Shown here one piece after another: positions 9,098 to 18,435 of a stretch of 49,294 nt of DNA. The DNA lies in assembly GCF_000513095.1 (NCBI RefSeq), contig NZ_BAUT01000026.1, positions 1 to 49,294 on the forward strand, in the 5' to 3' direction. The stretch comes from Halalkalibacter wakoensis JCM 9140 (GTDB lineage Bacteria > Bacillota > Bacilli > Bacillales > Bacillaceae_D). The translations under genes were made by a program, and so were the position numbers. The stretch's first letter is position 1; the number at the start of each line of letters is the position of its first letter. Under the pieces are notes generated by a model, which worked only from the letters and a program-made list of their open reading frames with translations, was not told the DNA's origin and did not search any database.

Positions 9098-9538
9098 ATG
9101 AAAGATGTACAAAATTGTCCGAAGTGTGGGAAGATTTTCGTGAAGGCGCTTCGACCGATTTGCCAACAATGTTTTCAAGAACAGGAAAAAAATTATGAAA
9201 CCGTCTCGAGATTTATGAGACGAAAACAAAACCGAATGGCTTCCATCCGTGAAGTTCATGAAAAAACAGAAGTGCCGATTACTCAAATACATCAATTTGT
9301 TCGAGAAGGACGTTTATTGGTGACGCACTTTCCCAATTTGGGTTATCCATGTGAATCGTGCGAAACAATTATAACTGAAGGCAGAATTTGCGCAACATGT
9401 ACAAGTAATATAAAATCAGGTCTCGATAAGATTGATAAGGAAAAAGAATTTGAACAAAGAAAAGATGAAGAAAGAAGAAAAGAGCGATCAGCGGGGGCTA
9501 CGTATCATTCTTTAAATGATCGATTTGATAAAAAGTAG
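9098..9538 (+). CDS. yvyF: YvyF, flagellar operon zinc-ribbon protein
   Basis: A 146-residue protein of the YvyF (flagellar operon protein) family. The N-terminal ribbon is NCPKCGK with CQQCF; a middle helical part (SIREVHEKTEVPITQIHQFVREGRL) resembles a helix-turn-helix. A second zinc pair (CESC and CATC) follows, then a charged tail. The frame opens at 9032, but aaggaggaggg at 9080-9090 sets the ATG at 9098. In relatives YvyF-family proteins are tied to flagellar gene control. Two shorter relatives occur in this window at 24604 and 44391. Confidence 0.9.
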   Translation: MKDVQNCPKCGKIFVKALRPICQQCFQEQEKNYETVSRFMRRKQNRMASIREVHEKTEVPITQIHQFVREGRLLVTHFPNLGYPCESCETIITEGRICATCTSNIKSGLDKIDKEKEFEQRKDEERRKERSAGATYHSLNDRFDKK

Positions 9539-9539
9539 T

Positions 9540-9566
9540 TAACAATAGTGGAAAACGTGCCGATAT
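9540..9566 (+). promoter_or_regulatory. SigD promoter for flgM operon
   Basis: taac, 15 bases, then gccgatat: a full match to the SigD -10 with correct spacing and a near match to the -35 (taaa). It lies 50 bases upstream of flgM, as in B. subtilis. Confidence 0.85.
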
Positions 9567-9615
9567 AAGTGGAAAGTACATCGGTGCGTTTTATTTCATT
9601 TAGCGAGGTGAGACC

Positions 9616-9876
9616 ATGAAAATTAATCCATACCACTCAATCCAGCAAAATCCGTATCGGAAACAAATGGAAAAGAATGAAAAAGCTGCAGACATGTCCA
9701 CAAAGCGAGATAAATTAGAAATCTCTACAGAAGCCATGCAAATGCAAAAAGGAACGAAACTTGAACAAGAGCGGGCAGATAAAGTGGAAGCCTTAAAGAA
9801 GCAAATTGAAGCTGGCGAATACAAAGTAGATGCTAAAGCAGTTGCCCATAAATTTTACGAGTATTGGAACCAATAA
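9616..9876 (+). CDS. flgM: FlgM anti-sigma factor
   Basis: Anti-SigD factor, 86 residues, normal length. The N terminus is MKINPYHSIQQNPYRK, and the C-terminal half holds the helices that wrap SigD (KVEALKKQIEAGEYKVD with the family end VAHKFYEYW). It is the first gene behind a SigD promoter, giving negative feedback on flgM-flgN-flgK-flgL. The ribosome site is gaggtgag. Confidence 0.94.
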   Translation: MKINPYHSIQQNPYRKQMEKNEKAADMSTKRDKLEISTEAMQMQKGTKLEQERADKVEALKKQIEAGEYKVDAKAVAHKFYEYWNQ

Positions 9877-9894
9877 GGACAAGGAGGGAAGAGC

Positions 9895-10389
9895 ATGTCA
9901 GCGACAGCGATCATTCAGTTAATGGAGCGTTTGATTGAACTTCATGAAGAGTTAATCGAAACCGCTCAAAAGAAAGTTGATTTAATCAAAACAGGCGATA
10001 TGCGCTCCCTAGAAACACTTGTCCGCGAAGAGTCCAAGCTTACGAGAAAACTTGAAACGACAGAATTGCTTCGGCAAAAAGTCGTACGGACATTTTTACT
10101 GGAAAAGGGAGAGGTAACAGAAAACGCAACGATTTCAGACGTGAAACTGTTTGTGACAGACGTAGAGAAAGAGACGCTTGTTCAGGTGCAAATGAAGCTT
10201 GTTTCACTTGTAGAAAAGTTGCGAGAGCAAAACAACTTAAATCAATCGTTAATTGAAGAATCTTTGCGATTTGTGAACCTCTCTCTTGACCTTTTAAGGC
10301 CCCATAAAGAAGACATTAGCTATCATCCAAATAGCAAAGAGGATGAACCATATGACACTGGACATTCGATTTTCGATTCGAAAGCGTAA
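9895..10389 (+). CDS. flgN: FlgN chaperone (YvyG)
   Basis: Export chaperone for the hook-filament junction proteins FlgK and FlgL, 164 residues, almost all alpha-helical with heptad-like hydrophobic spacing (IIQLMERLIELHEELIE at the N terminus). It lies 18 bases after flgM and 21 before flgK in one operon. The ribosome site is aaggaggg. Confidence 0.9.
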   Translation: MSATAIIQLMERLIELHEELIETAQKKVDLIKTGDMRSLETLVREESKLTRKLETTELLRQKVVRTFLLEKGEVTENATISDVKLFVTDVEKETLVQVQMKLVSLVEKLREQNNLNQSLIEESLRFVNLSLDLLRPHKEDISYHPNSKEDEPYDTGHSIFDSKA

Positions 10390-10410
10390 TAGAAACGGAG
10401 GATTTAGAAG

Positions 10411-12117
10411 ATGCAATCGACCTTTCACGGTTTAGAAACAGCAAGACGGGCGATGATGACCCAACAATATGCCTTACATACAACAGGACATAACATTGCC
10501 AATGCGAATACCGAAGGATACACAAGGCAACGCGTCAATTTTCAGCAAACGGAAGCATATCCATCGATCGGAAAAAATGCCCCTCGTTTACCAGGTAACT
10601 TAGGAACGGGTGTGGCAGCTGGATCCATTCAACGTGTTCGTGACGCCTTTTTAGATGTTCAATACCGTACGGAAAACAATAAGGTGGGTTACTGGGATTC
10701 GCGTGCGAAAGCACTAGAGAAAATGGAGGACATTTTAAATGAGCCTTCGAATGAAGGATTGAATCAACAAATCGATATGCTTTGGATGGGTTTACAAGAC
10801 TTATCGGTAGATCCTGAAGATACAGGAGCGCGATCTGTTGTTAGGCAACGGGCTGTGGCAGTCGCTGAAACGTTGAACTATTTAGCTAATTCGCTTTCGG
10901 CTGTTCGAAACGATTACAAAAATGAAATTCAAGTAACCGAAACAGAAGTCAATGCCTTACTGAATCAGCTAAACAATGTAAATGAGCAAATACGAAAAAC
11001 GGAACCACACGGCTATGTTACAAATGATCTGTATGATCAGCAAGATCAGCTTCTTGATCAGCTATCAGGTATCGTAAACATTCAAGTTCAACGTGAGAAA
11101 AGTGGTGGGCAACCAAATGCTGCTGCAGAAGGAGCCGTGACGGTTTACTTATTAGATGAGCAAGGCAATCGATCTATGATTCTTGTAAATGGGAAAAGTT
11201 TGGACCCGAATGATCCAGATGATTATTCGCATGCGAAAATGTCGATTGATCTATCAGGCGACTATGTTAACAACATAGCCTTTTTTAAGCATGATGCAGA
11301 TGTAAATGATCTTGCTAGTGTTCCTCTTGGTCAGATGGGTGCAGCAGAGATCGGTAACGGGGAGTTAAAGGCCTTAATTGAAGCATATGGCTATGTGCTA
11401 ACCAATGGTGATGGGGAGCAAACCGTGCATGGATTGTATCCAGATATGTTAGCAGAGCTTGATACGATGGCAAAAACATTCGCTGACGAGTTAAACGCGA
11501 TTCATTCATCAGGCTATACGCTTGGAACAGAGAGCGATCCTGCTGTTCTTGGCGGTAATTTCTTTGTGTTCGATGACGCCAACCCAGCTCGTTCAATAAA
11601 GGTTTCCAATGATATTTTAACGAATTTAAATAAGATTGCGGCTTCTAGCGTGAATCCAAATGCTTTGACCGTTGAATCGCGTGCATCGTATGAAGCGCTT
11701 ATGAATGAACATCCAGTGAACTTTACAGCGGTAAGCAATTTCCTTAGTGAGGAAGCGGAATTTAGAGACAATATTGCACGTTCGTTTCCAGGAAACGGTA
11801 CAAATGCAAAGCATTTAGCTAACGCAAAAGATGCTTCACTATTTTCGAATGGTGGAACAATCGGAAGTTATTATCAAAGTGTGATCGGTGAAATGGCGGT
11901 TAGTGCCCAAGAGGCAAATCGAATGGTTCGAACAGCTGGTACACTGCGTGACAGTGTGGATTTCAGGCGCCAGTCAGTGAGTAACGTTTCACTAGATGAA
12001 GAAATGACATTAATGATTCAATATCAACATGCCTACAATGCAGCAGCAAGAAACATTACGATGGTTGATGAAATGCTTGATCGGATCATCAACGGCATGG
12101 GCGTTGTCGGCAGATAA
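10411..12117 (+). CDS. flgK: FlgK, hook-filament junction protein 1
   Basis: Exported structural protein joining hook and filament, 568 residues. The N-terminal rod-like region is FHGLETARRAMMTQQ followed by HNIANANTEGYTRQ; the C-terminal helix is YQHAYNAAARNI then MVDEMLDRIINGMG. The middle part is the variable surface domain. The ribosome site is ggagga. Confidence 0.96.
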   Translation: MQSTFHGLETARRAMMTQQYALHTTGHNIANANTEGYTRQRVNFQQTEAYPSIGKNAPRLPGNLGTGVAAGSIQRVRDAFLDVQYRTENNKVGYWDSRAKALEKMEDILNEPSNEGLNQQIDMLWMGLQDLSVDPEDTGARSVVRQRAVAVAETLNYLANSLSAVRNDYKNEIQVTETEVNALLNQLNNVNEQIRKTEPHGYVTNDLYDQQDQLLDQLSGIVNIQVQREKSGGQPNAAAEGAVTVYLLDEQGNRSMILVNGKSLDPNDPDDYSHAKMSIDLSGDYVNNIAFFKHDADVNDLASVPLGQMGAAEIGNGELKALIEAYGYVLTNGDGEQTVHGLYPDMLAELDTMAKTFADELNAIHSSGYTLGTESDPAVLGGNFFVFDDANPARSIKVSNDILTNLNKIAASSVNPNALTVESRASYEALMNEHPVNFTAVSNFLSEEAEFRDNIARSFPGNGTNAKHLANAKDASLFSNGGTIGSYYQSVIGEMAVSAQEANRMVRTAGTLRDSVDFRRQSVSNVSLDEEMTLMIQYQHAYNAAARNITMVDEMLDRIINGMGVVGR

Positions 12118-12133
12118 GGATAGGTGAAAGAAC

Positions 12134-13327
12134 ATGCGTGTAACTCAAACGATGCTCGCTCAAAGTTCATTGCGACACATTAATAACGGGTACAACAATT
12201 TGGCTTCGATCCAAGATCAGCTCGCTACAGGAAAAAAAATCACTCGTGCTTCTCAAGATCCAGTTGTGGCGATGAAAGGGATGCGCTACCGCACGCAAGT
12301 AACAGAGGTAGAGCAATTTAAGCGCAACCTATCAGAAGTGTATAATTGGATGGAAGCAGCAGATGCTGCTCTTGATCAAGGGACTCAAGCACTAATGAGA
12401 ATTCGTGAGCTTGCAACACAAGCGGCCAATGATTCGTACAATCCACAAGAACGAGCCAATATTGCAAAAGAAATCAAACAGCTACGTGAGCACTTGGAGT
12501 CCATTGCGAATACGAAAAGCAGCAACAAGTATATTTTTAATGGTTCTGATACGACAAATCCACCTGTTGGAAATTGGGAGAGTATGAATCAAGAAATCTC
12601 TGTCCTAGCAGATATGACCAATGCTCAATTAGAAGGAATTGATGTTGTTTACGATGGTCGGGTGTTTCGACATGTTGGAACAAACGAAGGAGTGCTCATT
12701 TTTCAAGAAGTGTCTCAACAAGATCCAGTTTTTGAGGAAGATGATGATTTTGACAAGCGTGCCATTCAACTTAAAATTGATGGCGATGAAGTAATCTTCT
12801 CAAAACCGAATAAAGATCATGATCCGAACAATCCAACGAGCAATCCGATTTCTGAACAAACTGTACGTGCGAGTGATGTAATTGTTGCCGACAAAACCGC
12901 AGTTTCAACGAATAATCAAACGGTTGAGGTAGAAGTAATCAAAGGGGTTTCCATTCCGGTAAATATCAATCCAAACAATGTGTTCAGCAACGGAATGTTC
13001 GGTGATATTATCCGTTTAGAAAGAGCATTAGAAGACACATCTTTAAGTGGGAAAGACTTTACAGGTTATATTGATAACATGTTCAAACACATTGATAACT
13101 TTGTAGCAGAACGTGCGGAGCTTGGAGCGCGAGTGAACCGTGTGGAAATGATCGAATCGAGATTGATGCAACAAGAAGTAACAGCAAACCGCATTATGTC
13201 TGATAATGAAGACGCTGATATGGAAAAAGTCATTATCGACTTGATGACACAAGAGAGTGTTCATCGAGCTGCACTTGGTGCTGGTGCAAGAATCATTCAG
13301 CCAAGCTTAATGGACTTTCTTCGTTAA
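12134..13327 (+). CDS. flgL: FlgL, hook-filament junction protein 2
   Basis: Second junction protein, on which FliD-capped flagellin starts to polymerise, 397 residues. The flagellin-like N terminus MRVTQTMLAQSSLRHIN leads to a GKKITRASQDPV motif, and the C terminus has LMTQESVHRAALGAGARI. It is somewhat longer than many FlgL because of a central acidic insert near 190-260. Directly behind flgK. Confidence 0.95.
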   Translation: MRVTQTMLAQSSLRHINNGYNNLASIQDQLATGKKITRASQDPVVAMKGMRYRTQVTEVEQFKRNLSEVYNWMEAADAALDQGTQALMRIRELATQAANDSYNPQERANIAKEIKQLREHLESIANTKSSNKYIFNGSDTTNPPVGNWESMNQEISVLADMTNAQLEGIDVVYDGRVFRHVGTNEGVLIFQEVSQQDPVFEEDDDFDKRAIQLKIDGDEVIFSKPNKDHDPNNPTSNPISEQTVRASDVIVADKTAVSTNNQTVEVEVIKGVSIPVNINPNNVFSNGMFGDIIRLERALEDTSLSGKDFTGYIDNMFKHIDNFVAERAELGARVNRVEMIESRLMQQEVTANRIMSDNEDADMEKVIIDLMTQESVHRAALGAGARIIQPSLMDFLR

Positions 13328-13346
13328 TTAGAAAGGGTGATGAGTG

Positions 13347-13928
13347 ATGAACATGGTGGCACTTGATATTCAAAAACAGGATGCCTATATTGGTCTTCGT
13401 TCGAATCGGCCTAACATCAGGATTCAACAAAATCAAGCAGACATGCACATTCGGCAGAAACACTCTGGAATCATTGAAATAAGTACGACCGCTTCTCAAT
13501 TGTTTATCGACCAAACCGAAGCGTTTGCGGATGCGAATTTAAAGTCACCACTGAGAGTGGCTAATGAATTTTGGCAAAAAGCTCAGTCCACGGCCTCGCA
13601 ATATGTTGCTCAAAAAGCGCAAGAAGGTGAGCAGTTAAAACATATTGAAAATGGACAAGGAGCTATTGCTCATATAGCAAAAGCCAACAGTCAATTAACG
13701 AAAACAGAAGTTGGATTAGGGTTTATGCCAACATCGATGTCACAAGTGAAGTTTGATTATCAGCCTTCTAGGGTATCTTTGCATGCTCCTTATCAAGAGG
13801 TGGAAATATCGGTTCAGAAGCGACCACCACAGATTGATATTCCAAAGTGGCAAGTAGAGGCATATGTGCAGCAGAAGAATCAAATTTCGTTTCGAGCGGT
13901 TGGTGGAAATGTGAATATGGGGTTATAG
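13347..13928 (+). CDS. yviE: YviE, DUF6470 family protein
   Basis: A 193-residue protein at the place of B. subtilis yviE, between flgL and fliW. It has recurring hydrophobic-polar stretches (IRIQQNQADMHI, EVEISVQKRPPQID) suggesting beta strands and amphipathic helices, and no signal peptide. Function unknown. An in-frame GTG at 13344 is next to the chosen ATG; the ribosome site is aaagggtga. Confidence 0.85.
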   Translation: MNMVALDIQKQDAYIGLRSNRPNIRIQQNQADMHIRQKHSGIIEISTTASQLFIDQTEAFADANLKSPLRVANEFWQKAQSTASQYVAQKAQEGEQLKHIENGQGAIAHIAKANSQLTKTEVGLGFMPTSMSQVKFDYQPSRVSLHAPYQEVEISVQKRPPQIDIPKWQVEAYVQQKNQISFRAVGGNVNMGL

Positions 13929-13956
13929 CAAGTCGCCATTGGTGGCTTGTTTTTTC
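13929..13956 (+). terminator. Intrinsic terminator after yviE
   Basis: A 9-bp stem (caagtcgcc with ggtggcttg, G-U pairs) with a T run overlaps the yviE end. It separates yviE from fliW-csrA, which are joined in B. subtilis. Confidence 0.82.
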
Positions 13957-13978
13957 TAGTTGTGTGTTCTATCTATGA

Positions 13979-14110
13979 TCGTTCCATTGCGCTGCAACCA
14001 CTCGCTTTCCGCGGGGAGGTGCCGAGCCTCCTCGGCTACGCCAGAGGTGTCTCGGCCCTACCTCTATTTCCCGCAGGAGTCGAGTGGTTTCCGCTCCATT
14101 ACACTATAGG
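13979..14110 (-). repeat. GC-rich hairpin repeat, family 1, first of three in tandem
   Basis: Reverse orientation. With the next two copies it forms direct repeats at 212- and 213-base steps. The flanks repeat too (gttgtgtgttctat before, gagaaaccctttt and acgaaaacagcc after), so the duplicated unit is longer than the hairpin. Confidence 0.88.
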
Positions 14111-14190
14111 AGAAACCCTTTTTTCACAGCGCTACTCTAAACGAAAACAGCCCTTGTTGCTTTTATGGGTTGTGTGTTTGAAAAATGATC

Positions 14191-14316
14191 GTTCCATTGC
14201 GCTGCAGTCACTCGCACCAGCAAGGAGGTGCCAAGCCTCCTCGGCTGCGCCTATGGGGTCTTGGCTCTACCTCTATTTCCCGCAGGAGTCGAGTGTCTTC
14301 CGCTCCATTTCACTAG
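14191..14316 (-). repeat. GC-rich hairpin repeat, family 1, second in tandem
   Basis: Second unit of the array. It differs from the first by ctcgcaccagcaaggaggtgcc in place of the ccgcgg block, a variant shared with the third unit. Confidence 0.88.
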
Positions 14317-14403
14317 GAGAAAAACCTTTTGTCACAGTAACACTATATACGAAAACAGCCTTATTGTTTTTAGGGATGGGCTGAAAGACGGTGTACCCAA
14401 GTC

Positions 14404-14531
14404 CGTTCCATTGCGCTGCAGTCACTCGCACCAGCAAGGAGGTGCCAAGCCTCCTCGGCTGCGCCTGTGGGGTCTTGGCCTTACCTCTATTTCCCGCAGG
14501 AGTCGAGTGTCTGCCGCTTCATTACACTATG
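14404..14531 (-). repeat. GC-rich hairpin repeat, family 1, third in tandem
   Basis: Third unit, closest to the second (same ctcgcaccagcaagg variant and aaaaacctttt tail). The 1.1-kb gap from yviE to the next gene is made up of this array, a family 2 repeat and AT-rich sequence without recognisable genes. Confidence 0.88.
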
Positions 14532-14784
14532 AGAAAAACCTTTTGGTCACAGCGACACACTAAACGAAAAGACAGCCCTTGTTGTTTTGGCTTAAGTAAC
14601 TTATGCATGCCTCAGAACGGAAATAAAACGTGCTTCAAAGTCTCAAAGCCGTTTAGTAATTTCGTCTATTTTCTGTTGGTAACCATATAATGGACATAAA
14701 TTATAGAGAAAACTGTAAGGTCGTTTCTATCACTTCGTAAAAAAGATGGATGAAAAAAGAGTAGATACCCTTTTCTACTCTAAA

Positions 14785-14925
14785 AAAGCGGACGGGATGG
14801 GAGGCCGACTCCTGCAGGAGGGAAGGGCAGGTTGAAATCCACCGGCAGAGCCGGTTAGTTCAACGCCCGCCTGCAGGTGCGTGCCCCCCCATCCCGGGAG
14901 CGGATTCGATGCACTTATTTCCGCC
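14785..14925. repeat. Hairpin repeat, family 2, copy A
   Basis: A 141-base element nearly identical to 19672-19812 (four or five differences). The ends are inverted (gcggacgggatggg with cccatcccgggagcg), and there is an inner ccggc-gccgg stem flanked by gttgaa and ttcaac. No reading frame spans it. Confidence 0.88.
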
Positions 14926-15110
14926 CACATTAATACGAGATGAATTTTTTTATACTAACAATAATAACAAAAACAGTCTTCTTTATTTACTCGGAAATAT
15001 GGACATTTTTCCCGGGAAATCGACGGCAATCCACGGCTTTACATTTTAGCTTGTTCGACATAAACTAATAGATGAGGGTTTCCTCAATTTGAAAATAGGT
15101 GGTGGAGTGA

Positions 15111-15413
15111 ATGGAGCAAGAAATTTTAACGTTGTTGCAGCAGATGAACGAGAAGATGGACAAGCGGTTTGAACAGATTGAAGCTAGACTTGATAAGATT
15201 GAGTTGAGACTAAATCAACATGAGCGCCTCTTGGAAACACTCATTAAAATGACTGCGCAAAACATAGAAGACATCACGTCACTACGTACGGAAACGAACG
15301 ATCGCTTTGACAAACTTGAACTCTCCTACTTTAAGATGAACGGTGATATTAACCTCCTTTTTCAAGAAACCCAGACAAACAAACGTGAAATTGCCTATTT
15401 GAAACAAGAATAA
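15111..15413 (+). CDS. Small coiled-coil protein
   Basis: A 100-residue, charged protein with heptad repeats through most of its length (MNEKMDKRFEQIEARLDKIE, then RLNQHERLLETLIK). No membrane segment or signal is seen. Similar short coiled-coil proteins are common in bacilli without known function. The ribosome site is aggtggtgg. It has its own terminator and separates the flgM operon from fliW. Confidence 0.78.
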   Translation: MEQEILTLLQQMNEKMDKRFEQIEARLDKIELRLNQHERLLETLIKMTAQNIEDITSLRTETNDRFDKLELSYFKMNGDINLLFQETQTNKREIAYLKQE

Positions 15414-15415
15414 AA

Positions 15416-15461
15416 AAGAGTCTCCCCACGTTTATTGGTTTGTGGGGGATTTTCTATTTTT
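15416..15461 (+). terminator. Intrinsic terminator after coiled-coil gene
   Basis: An 8-bp GC-rich stem (tccccac with gtggggga) with a T-rich tail, starting at the stop codon. Confidence 0.75.
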
Positions 15462-15468
15462 TACATAG

Positions 15469-15498
15469 TTACATCACGATGATTCATAGTGGTACAAT
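15469..15498 (+). promoter_or_regulatory. SigA-type promoter for fliW-csrA
   Basis: ttacat, 18 bases, tacaat, 34 bases upstream of the fliW start. Moderate match only. Confidence 0.5.
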
Positions 15499-15532
15499 AA
15501 AGAAAAATGTGTCAATAGAATAGGTGGAATAT

Positions 15533-15982
15533 ATGAAATTAGAAACGAAATATCAAGGTTTGATTGAAGTAAGTGAAGAACAAATCATTGCGTTTGAAAA
15601 AGGAATTCCTGCCTTTGAAAGCGAGATGTCTTTTGTTTTGCTTCCGTTTGAAGAAGGAACTCCATTTTATGTTCTTCAATCAACGAAAACACCTGAAGTA
15701 GCCTTTATTGTGATTAGTCCATTTGACTTTGTAACGGGCTACCAAGTCAAATTGCCAGACTCTACCCTTGAAATGCTGGAGATTGAACAGCCAGATGACG
15801 TTGCTACTTTTGTCATGTTAACGGTAAAAGACCCGTTTCAGGATACGACAGCAAATCTTCAAGCCCCGGTTATCATTAATTCGAAAAAGCAAAAAGGGAA
15901 GCAGCTTCTTCTAAGCGACGGACCTTACAAAACAAGACATGCTATTTTCAAAGAGCCGGTAACGTCAAAGGAGGAGAAATAA
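15533..15982 (+). CDS. fliW: FliW, flagellin-binding CsrA antagonist
   Basis: Assembly factor that binds free flagellin or, when released, CsrA, so that hag translation follows filament growth. 149 residues, normal length. Family blocks: YQGLIEVSEEQIIAFEKGIP at the N terminus, VLLPFEEGTPFYVLQS and the APVIINSKKQKGKQ region. The ATG at 15533 follows ataggtgg; a GTG nine bases earlier lies in the ribosome site. Its stop codon touches the csrA start. Confidence 0.94.
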   Translation: MKLETKYQGLIEVSEEQIIAFEKGIPAFESEMSFVLLPFEEGTPFYVLQSTKTPEVAFIVISPFDFVTGYQVKLPDSTLEMLEIEQPDDVATFVMLTVKDPFQDTTANLQAPVIINSKKQKGKQLLLSDGPYKTRHAIFKEPVTSKEEK

Positions 15983-16204
15983 ATGCTCGTCCTCTCTCGA
16001 AAACTAAAAGAATCGATTCAAATTGGCGATGACATCGAGCTGAAAATCATCGCAATTGAAGGAGACCAAGTGAAGATTGGGATAAATGCCCCAAGGAATG
16101 TAGACATTCATCGAAAGGAAGTTTATTTAGCGATACAGGAAGAAAACAATGCTGCAGCACAGACGGTTTCCATAGATGTGTTGAAAGGTTTTCTAAAAAA
16201 ATAA
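15983..16204 (+). CDS. csrA: CsrA, translational repressor of flagellin
   Basis: RNA-binding homodimer, 73 residues. The signature start [18 protein letters not shown] and the RNA-contact segment [16 protein letters not shown] are present. It follows fliW as TAAATG. A matching CsrA site is visible in the hag leader at 27302, so the B. subtilis FliW-CsrA-Hag circuit is very likely conserved. Confidence 0.96.
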   Translation: MLVLSRKLKESIQIGDDIELKIIAIEGDQVKIGINAPRNVDIHRKEVYLAIQEENNAAAQTVSIDVLKGFLKK

Positions 16205-16206
16205 TG

Positions 16207-16233
16207 AAAACCCTCCCGTTTGGAGGGTTTTCC
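16207..16233 (+). terminator. Intrinsic terminator after csrA
   Basis: A perfect 10-bp stem (aaaaccctcc with ggagggtttt) two bases after the csrA stop. Confidence 0.85.
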
Positions 16234-16278
16234 CTATTTGTATAGGGAAAATACAACATAAAACAAACAGAAATACAA

Positions 16279-16307
16279 TTGTATAAAAAAGTCGAAAATT
16301 GTAAAAT
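16279..16307 (+). promoter_or_regulatory. SigA-type promoter for chemoreceptor gene
   Basis: ttgtat, 17 bases, taaaat, 57 bases before the start codon. No SigD motif is visible here. Confidence 0.5.
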
Positions 16308-16363
16308 AGATATGGGGAGATTGTCAAATAAAATGCTTAAGAAAGTGGGAAGATGGAGGGAAT

Positions 16364-18061
16364 ATGAAAACATTTGAGAACTTAAAAATTGCAACTAAGA
16401 TTAATTTTCTAGTCATTGGCATTCTACTTATTTTTTCAATCGTGTTAGGATTTGTTGTGCAAGAGCTAGTATCAGATGGTGTGAAAGACAGTGCGGTGGA
16501 GAAAGCACGTTCAGATCTAGCCTTATCATACAAAGCTCTCGATCAGAAGTATCCTGGTCATTGGGAAGTGAGAAATGGCTCGTTGCATAAAGGCGATGTG
16601 CAAGTGAATGATAATTTTGAAATCGTCGAGTACATAGCTGAGATGACGGGGGGAACTGTTACGATTTTTCAGGGAGATACACGAGTAAGCACAAACGTAA
16701 CAGTGGATGGAAATCGCGCAGTTGGTACGCAGGCGTCTGACCTTGTAATCGAGGCTGTATTACAAAATGGACAATCTTATTTTGGGGAAGCGAATGTAGC
16801 TGGAGTGATGAGCCAAACAGCTTATCAACCGATTGTGAACCAAAATGGGGAACCTATCGGAATGTGGTTTGTAGGTGTTTCACAAGAATTTATTGATCAA
16901 ACGATTGGCACCATTTTAACAGGTTTTATTGTTGTTTTAATTGGTGGAATCGCTGTAGCGGTTGTGGTTGTTTTGTTGTTTGCAAATCGAATGAAAAAAC
17001 GACTAGCCAATGTAGGTCAAGCCCTTGAAAAAGCAGGAAATGGCGATTTTACAACGGAGGTTATCGATCATTCAAAAGACGAAATTGGTCAGCTGAGTAA
17101 CAGTTATCGAGTTATGAAAGAGAATTTATCAGACTTAATTCACCAAGTAAAAGAAACCTCTGAACAAGTGGCGGCTTCTTCAGAAGAACTATCAGCGGGG
17201 GCAGAGGAAACAAGTCAGGCAACGAACCAAATCTCTGAATCTATTCAATCGATTGCATCAGGTTCTGAAAAACAAGTTTCTACAACAGGACAAGCAAACG
17301 ATTCTGCATCCGAGATTTCAATGAGCATGAAAAACATTACAAAGAATATTCAGTCTGTTACAAAGGCTGCAAATGGAACGAAGGAACAATCTGAAGAAGG
17401 GCACAAGGTCATATTGGAAACCATTCATCAAATGGAAGCTGTTAACGAAAAAACCGAGGAAATTTCCAATGTTGTCAAACAATTAGGCAACAAATCAATG
17501 GAAATTGGTCAGATTGTTACATTGATCACAGCTGTCGCTGAACAAACGAACTTGCTAGCATTAAATGCCGCAATTGAAGCTGCTCGTGCGGGAGAACACG
17601 GAAAAGGATTTGCCGTTGTTGCTGATGAAGTACGGAATTTGGCTGAGCAATCGAGAGAATCAGCAGGACAGATTCGCTCATTGATTCTTGATATTCAACA
17701 AGAAATTAACAACTCTGTCCTATCAATGGATGAAACGAAAGCGGCCGTCCAAGAAGGGACAAGCTCTGTTGCGAAAGCAGGTGTAGAATTTGAAGGCATC
17801 TCTGTTTCAGTGAAAGATGTCACCACTCAAATTCAGGAAGTTGCTTGTGAGGTTGAACAAATGACAAATCAAATGGTATCCGTTGTTGCCTTTATTGACG
17901 AAGCTACGTCAATAGCCGAAGATTCGTCAGGGTATGCACAGGAAGTTGCCGCGTCTGCAGAAGAACAAAATGCGACGATGGAAGAGGTTGCTTCAACTGC
18001 TGCTACTTTATCAGAGATGGCAGAAAGTTTGCAGGAATCGGTTAAAAGATTTAAGCTATAA
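16364..18061 (+). CDS. Methyl-accepting chemotaxis protein (single Cache type)
   Basis: Membrane chemoreceptor, 565 residues. Membrane segments are near 14-34 and 188-212; the roughly 150-residue outside domain between them looks like a single Cache domain ([17 protein letters not shown], then [19 protein letters not shown]). A HAMP domain (about 212-265) and a signalling domain follow, with the conserved tip [20 protein letters not shown]. The ligand is unknown. The ribosome site is ggaggg. It follows csrA in the accessory block inserted before hag. Confidence 0.93.
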   Translation: MKTFENLKIATKINFLVIGILLIFSIVLGFVVQELVSDGVKDSAVEKARSDLALSYKALDQKYPGHWEVRNGSLHKGDVQVNDNFEIVEYIAEMTGGTVTIFQGDTRVSTNVTVDGNRAVGTQASDLVIEAVLQNGQSYFGEANVAGVMSQTAYQPIVNQNGEPIGMWFVGVSQEFIDQTIGTILTGFIVVLIGGIAVAVVVVLLFANRMKKRLANVGQALEKAGNGDFTTEVIDHSKDEIGQLSNSYRVMKENLSDLIHQVKETSEQVAASSEELSAGAEETSQATNQISESIQSIASGSEKQVSTTGQANDSASEISMSMKNITKNIQSVTKAANGTKEQSEEGHKVILETIHQMEAVNEKTEEISNVVKQLGNKSMEIGQIVTLITAVAEQTNLLALNAAIEAARAGEHGKGFAVVADEVRNLAEQSRESAGQIRSLILDIQQEINNSVLSMDETKAAVQEGTSSVAKAGVEFEGISVSVKDVTTQIQEVACEVEQMTNQMVSVVAFIDEATSIAEDSSGYAQEVAASAEEQNATMEEVASTAATLSEMAESLQESVKRFKL

Positions 18062-18078
18062 AGTTAGCTTATTTAAAA

Positions 18079-18109
18079 GACAAGTTGCCAAGCAGCTTGT
18101 CTTTATTTA
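18079..18109 (+). terminator. Intrinsic terminator after chemoreceptor gene
   Basis: An 11-bp stem (agacaagttgc with gcagcttgtct, one G-U pair) then tttattt. Confidence 0.75.
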
Positions 18110-18181
18110 GCAGTTAAGCTTTAATCATTGATCTTACAGAAGTGATACTAGGTTAAGCAATAGAAGACTAGCAGATGCATT

Positions 18182-18210
18182 TTGACAAATTATGTACTAT
18201 CCTATAGTAT
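18182..18210 (+). promoter_or_regulatory. SigA promoter ahead of riboswitch 1
   Basis: ttgaca, 17 bases, tagtat: a strong match, about 30 bases upstream of the aptamer. Confidence 0.75.
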
Positions 18211-18238
18211 AAAAGTAATAGAATAATGTTGATCGATA

Positions 18239-18366
18239 ATAGCAAACTTATTGAAAAGTAAGGACGCAAAGCCACGGGCCTAACATGAATCTCATCATGG
18301 TCGCCGGGTTGCCGAAAAAACGGATAAAAGCATGGGGATCTGTTTTCAGGTACCCGTGTTTTTGTT
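18239..18366 (+). promoter_or_regulatory. GEMM-I cyclic-dinucleotide riboswitch 1 with terminator
   Basis: The aptamer (18239-18315) has the GEMM-I core in order: agcaaac, a gaaa tetraloop-type segment, ggacgcaaagccacgggcctaa, a variable hairpin, then cgccgggttgccg. A hairpin with a T-rich tail (about 18328-18366) follows before fliL-like gene 1. The base before GCAAAC (position 20 in Vc2 numbering) is A, whereas c-di-GMP aptamers usually have G. So the ligand could be c-di-GMP, cyclic AMP-GMP or both. Confidence 0.93.
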
Positions 18367-18435
18367 TGTAAAAAAAGCACCGTCCTTACTTTGAGAACAT
18401 ACTGTAATTATCATGTCAAAAGGAAGGTTTTCGAT

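Noticed and set aside
13947-14690. Three overlapping hypothetical proteins
   Set aside because: They lie wholly inside the family 1 repeat array; similar sequences (RSIALQPLAFRGE) arise from each copy.
16047-16394. 115-residue minus-strand open frame over csrA
   Set aside because: Antisense to csrA and its terminator, no family likeness.
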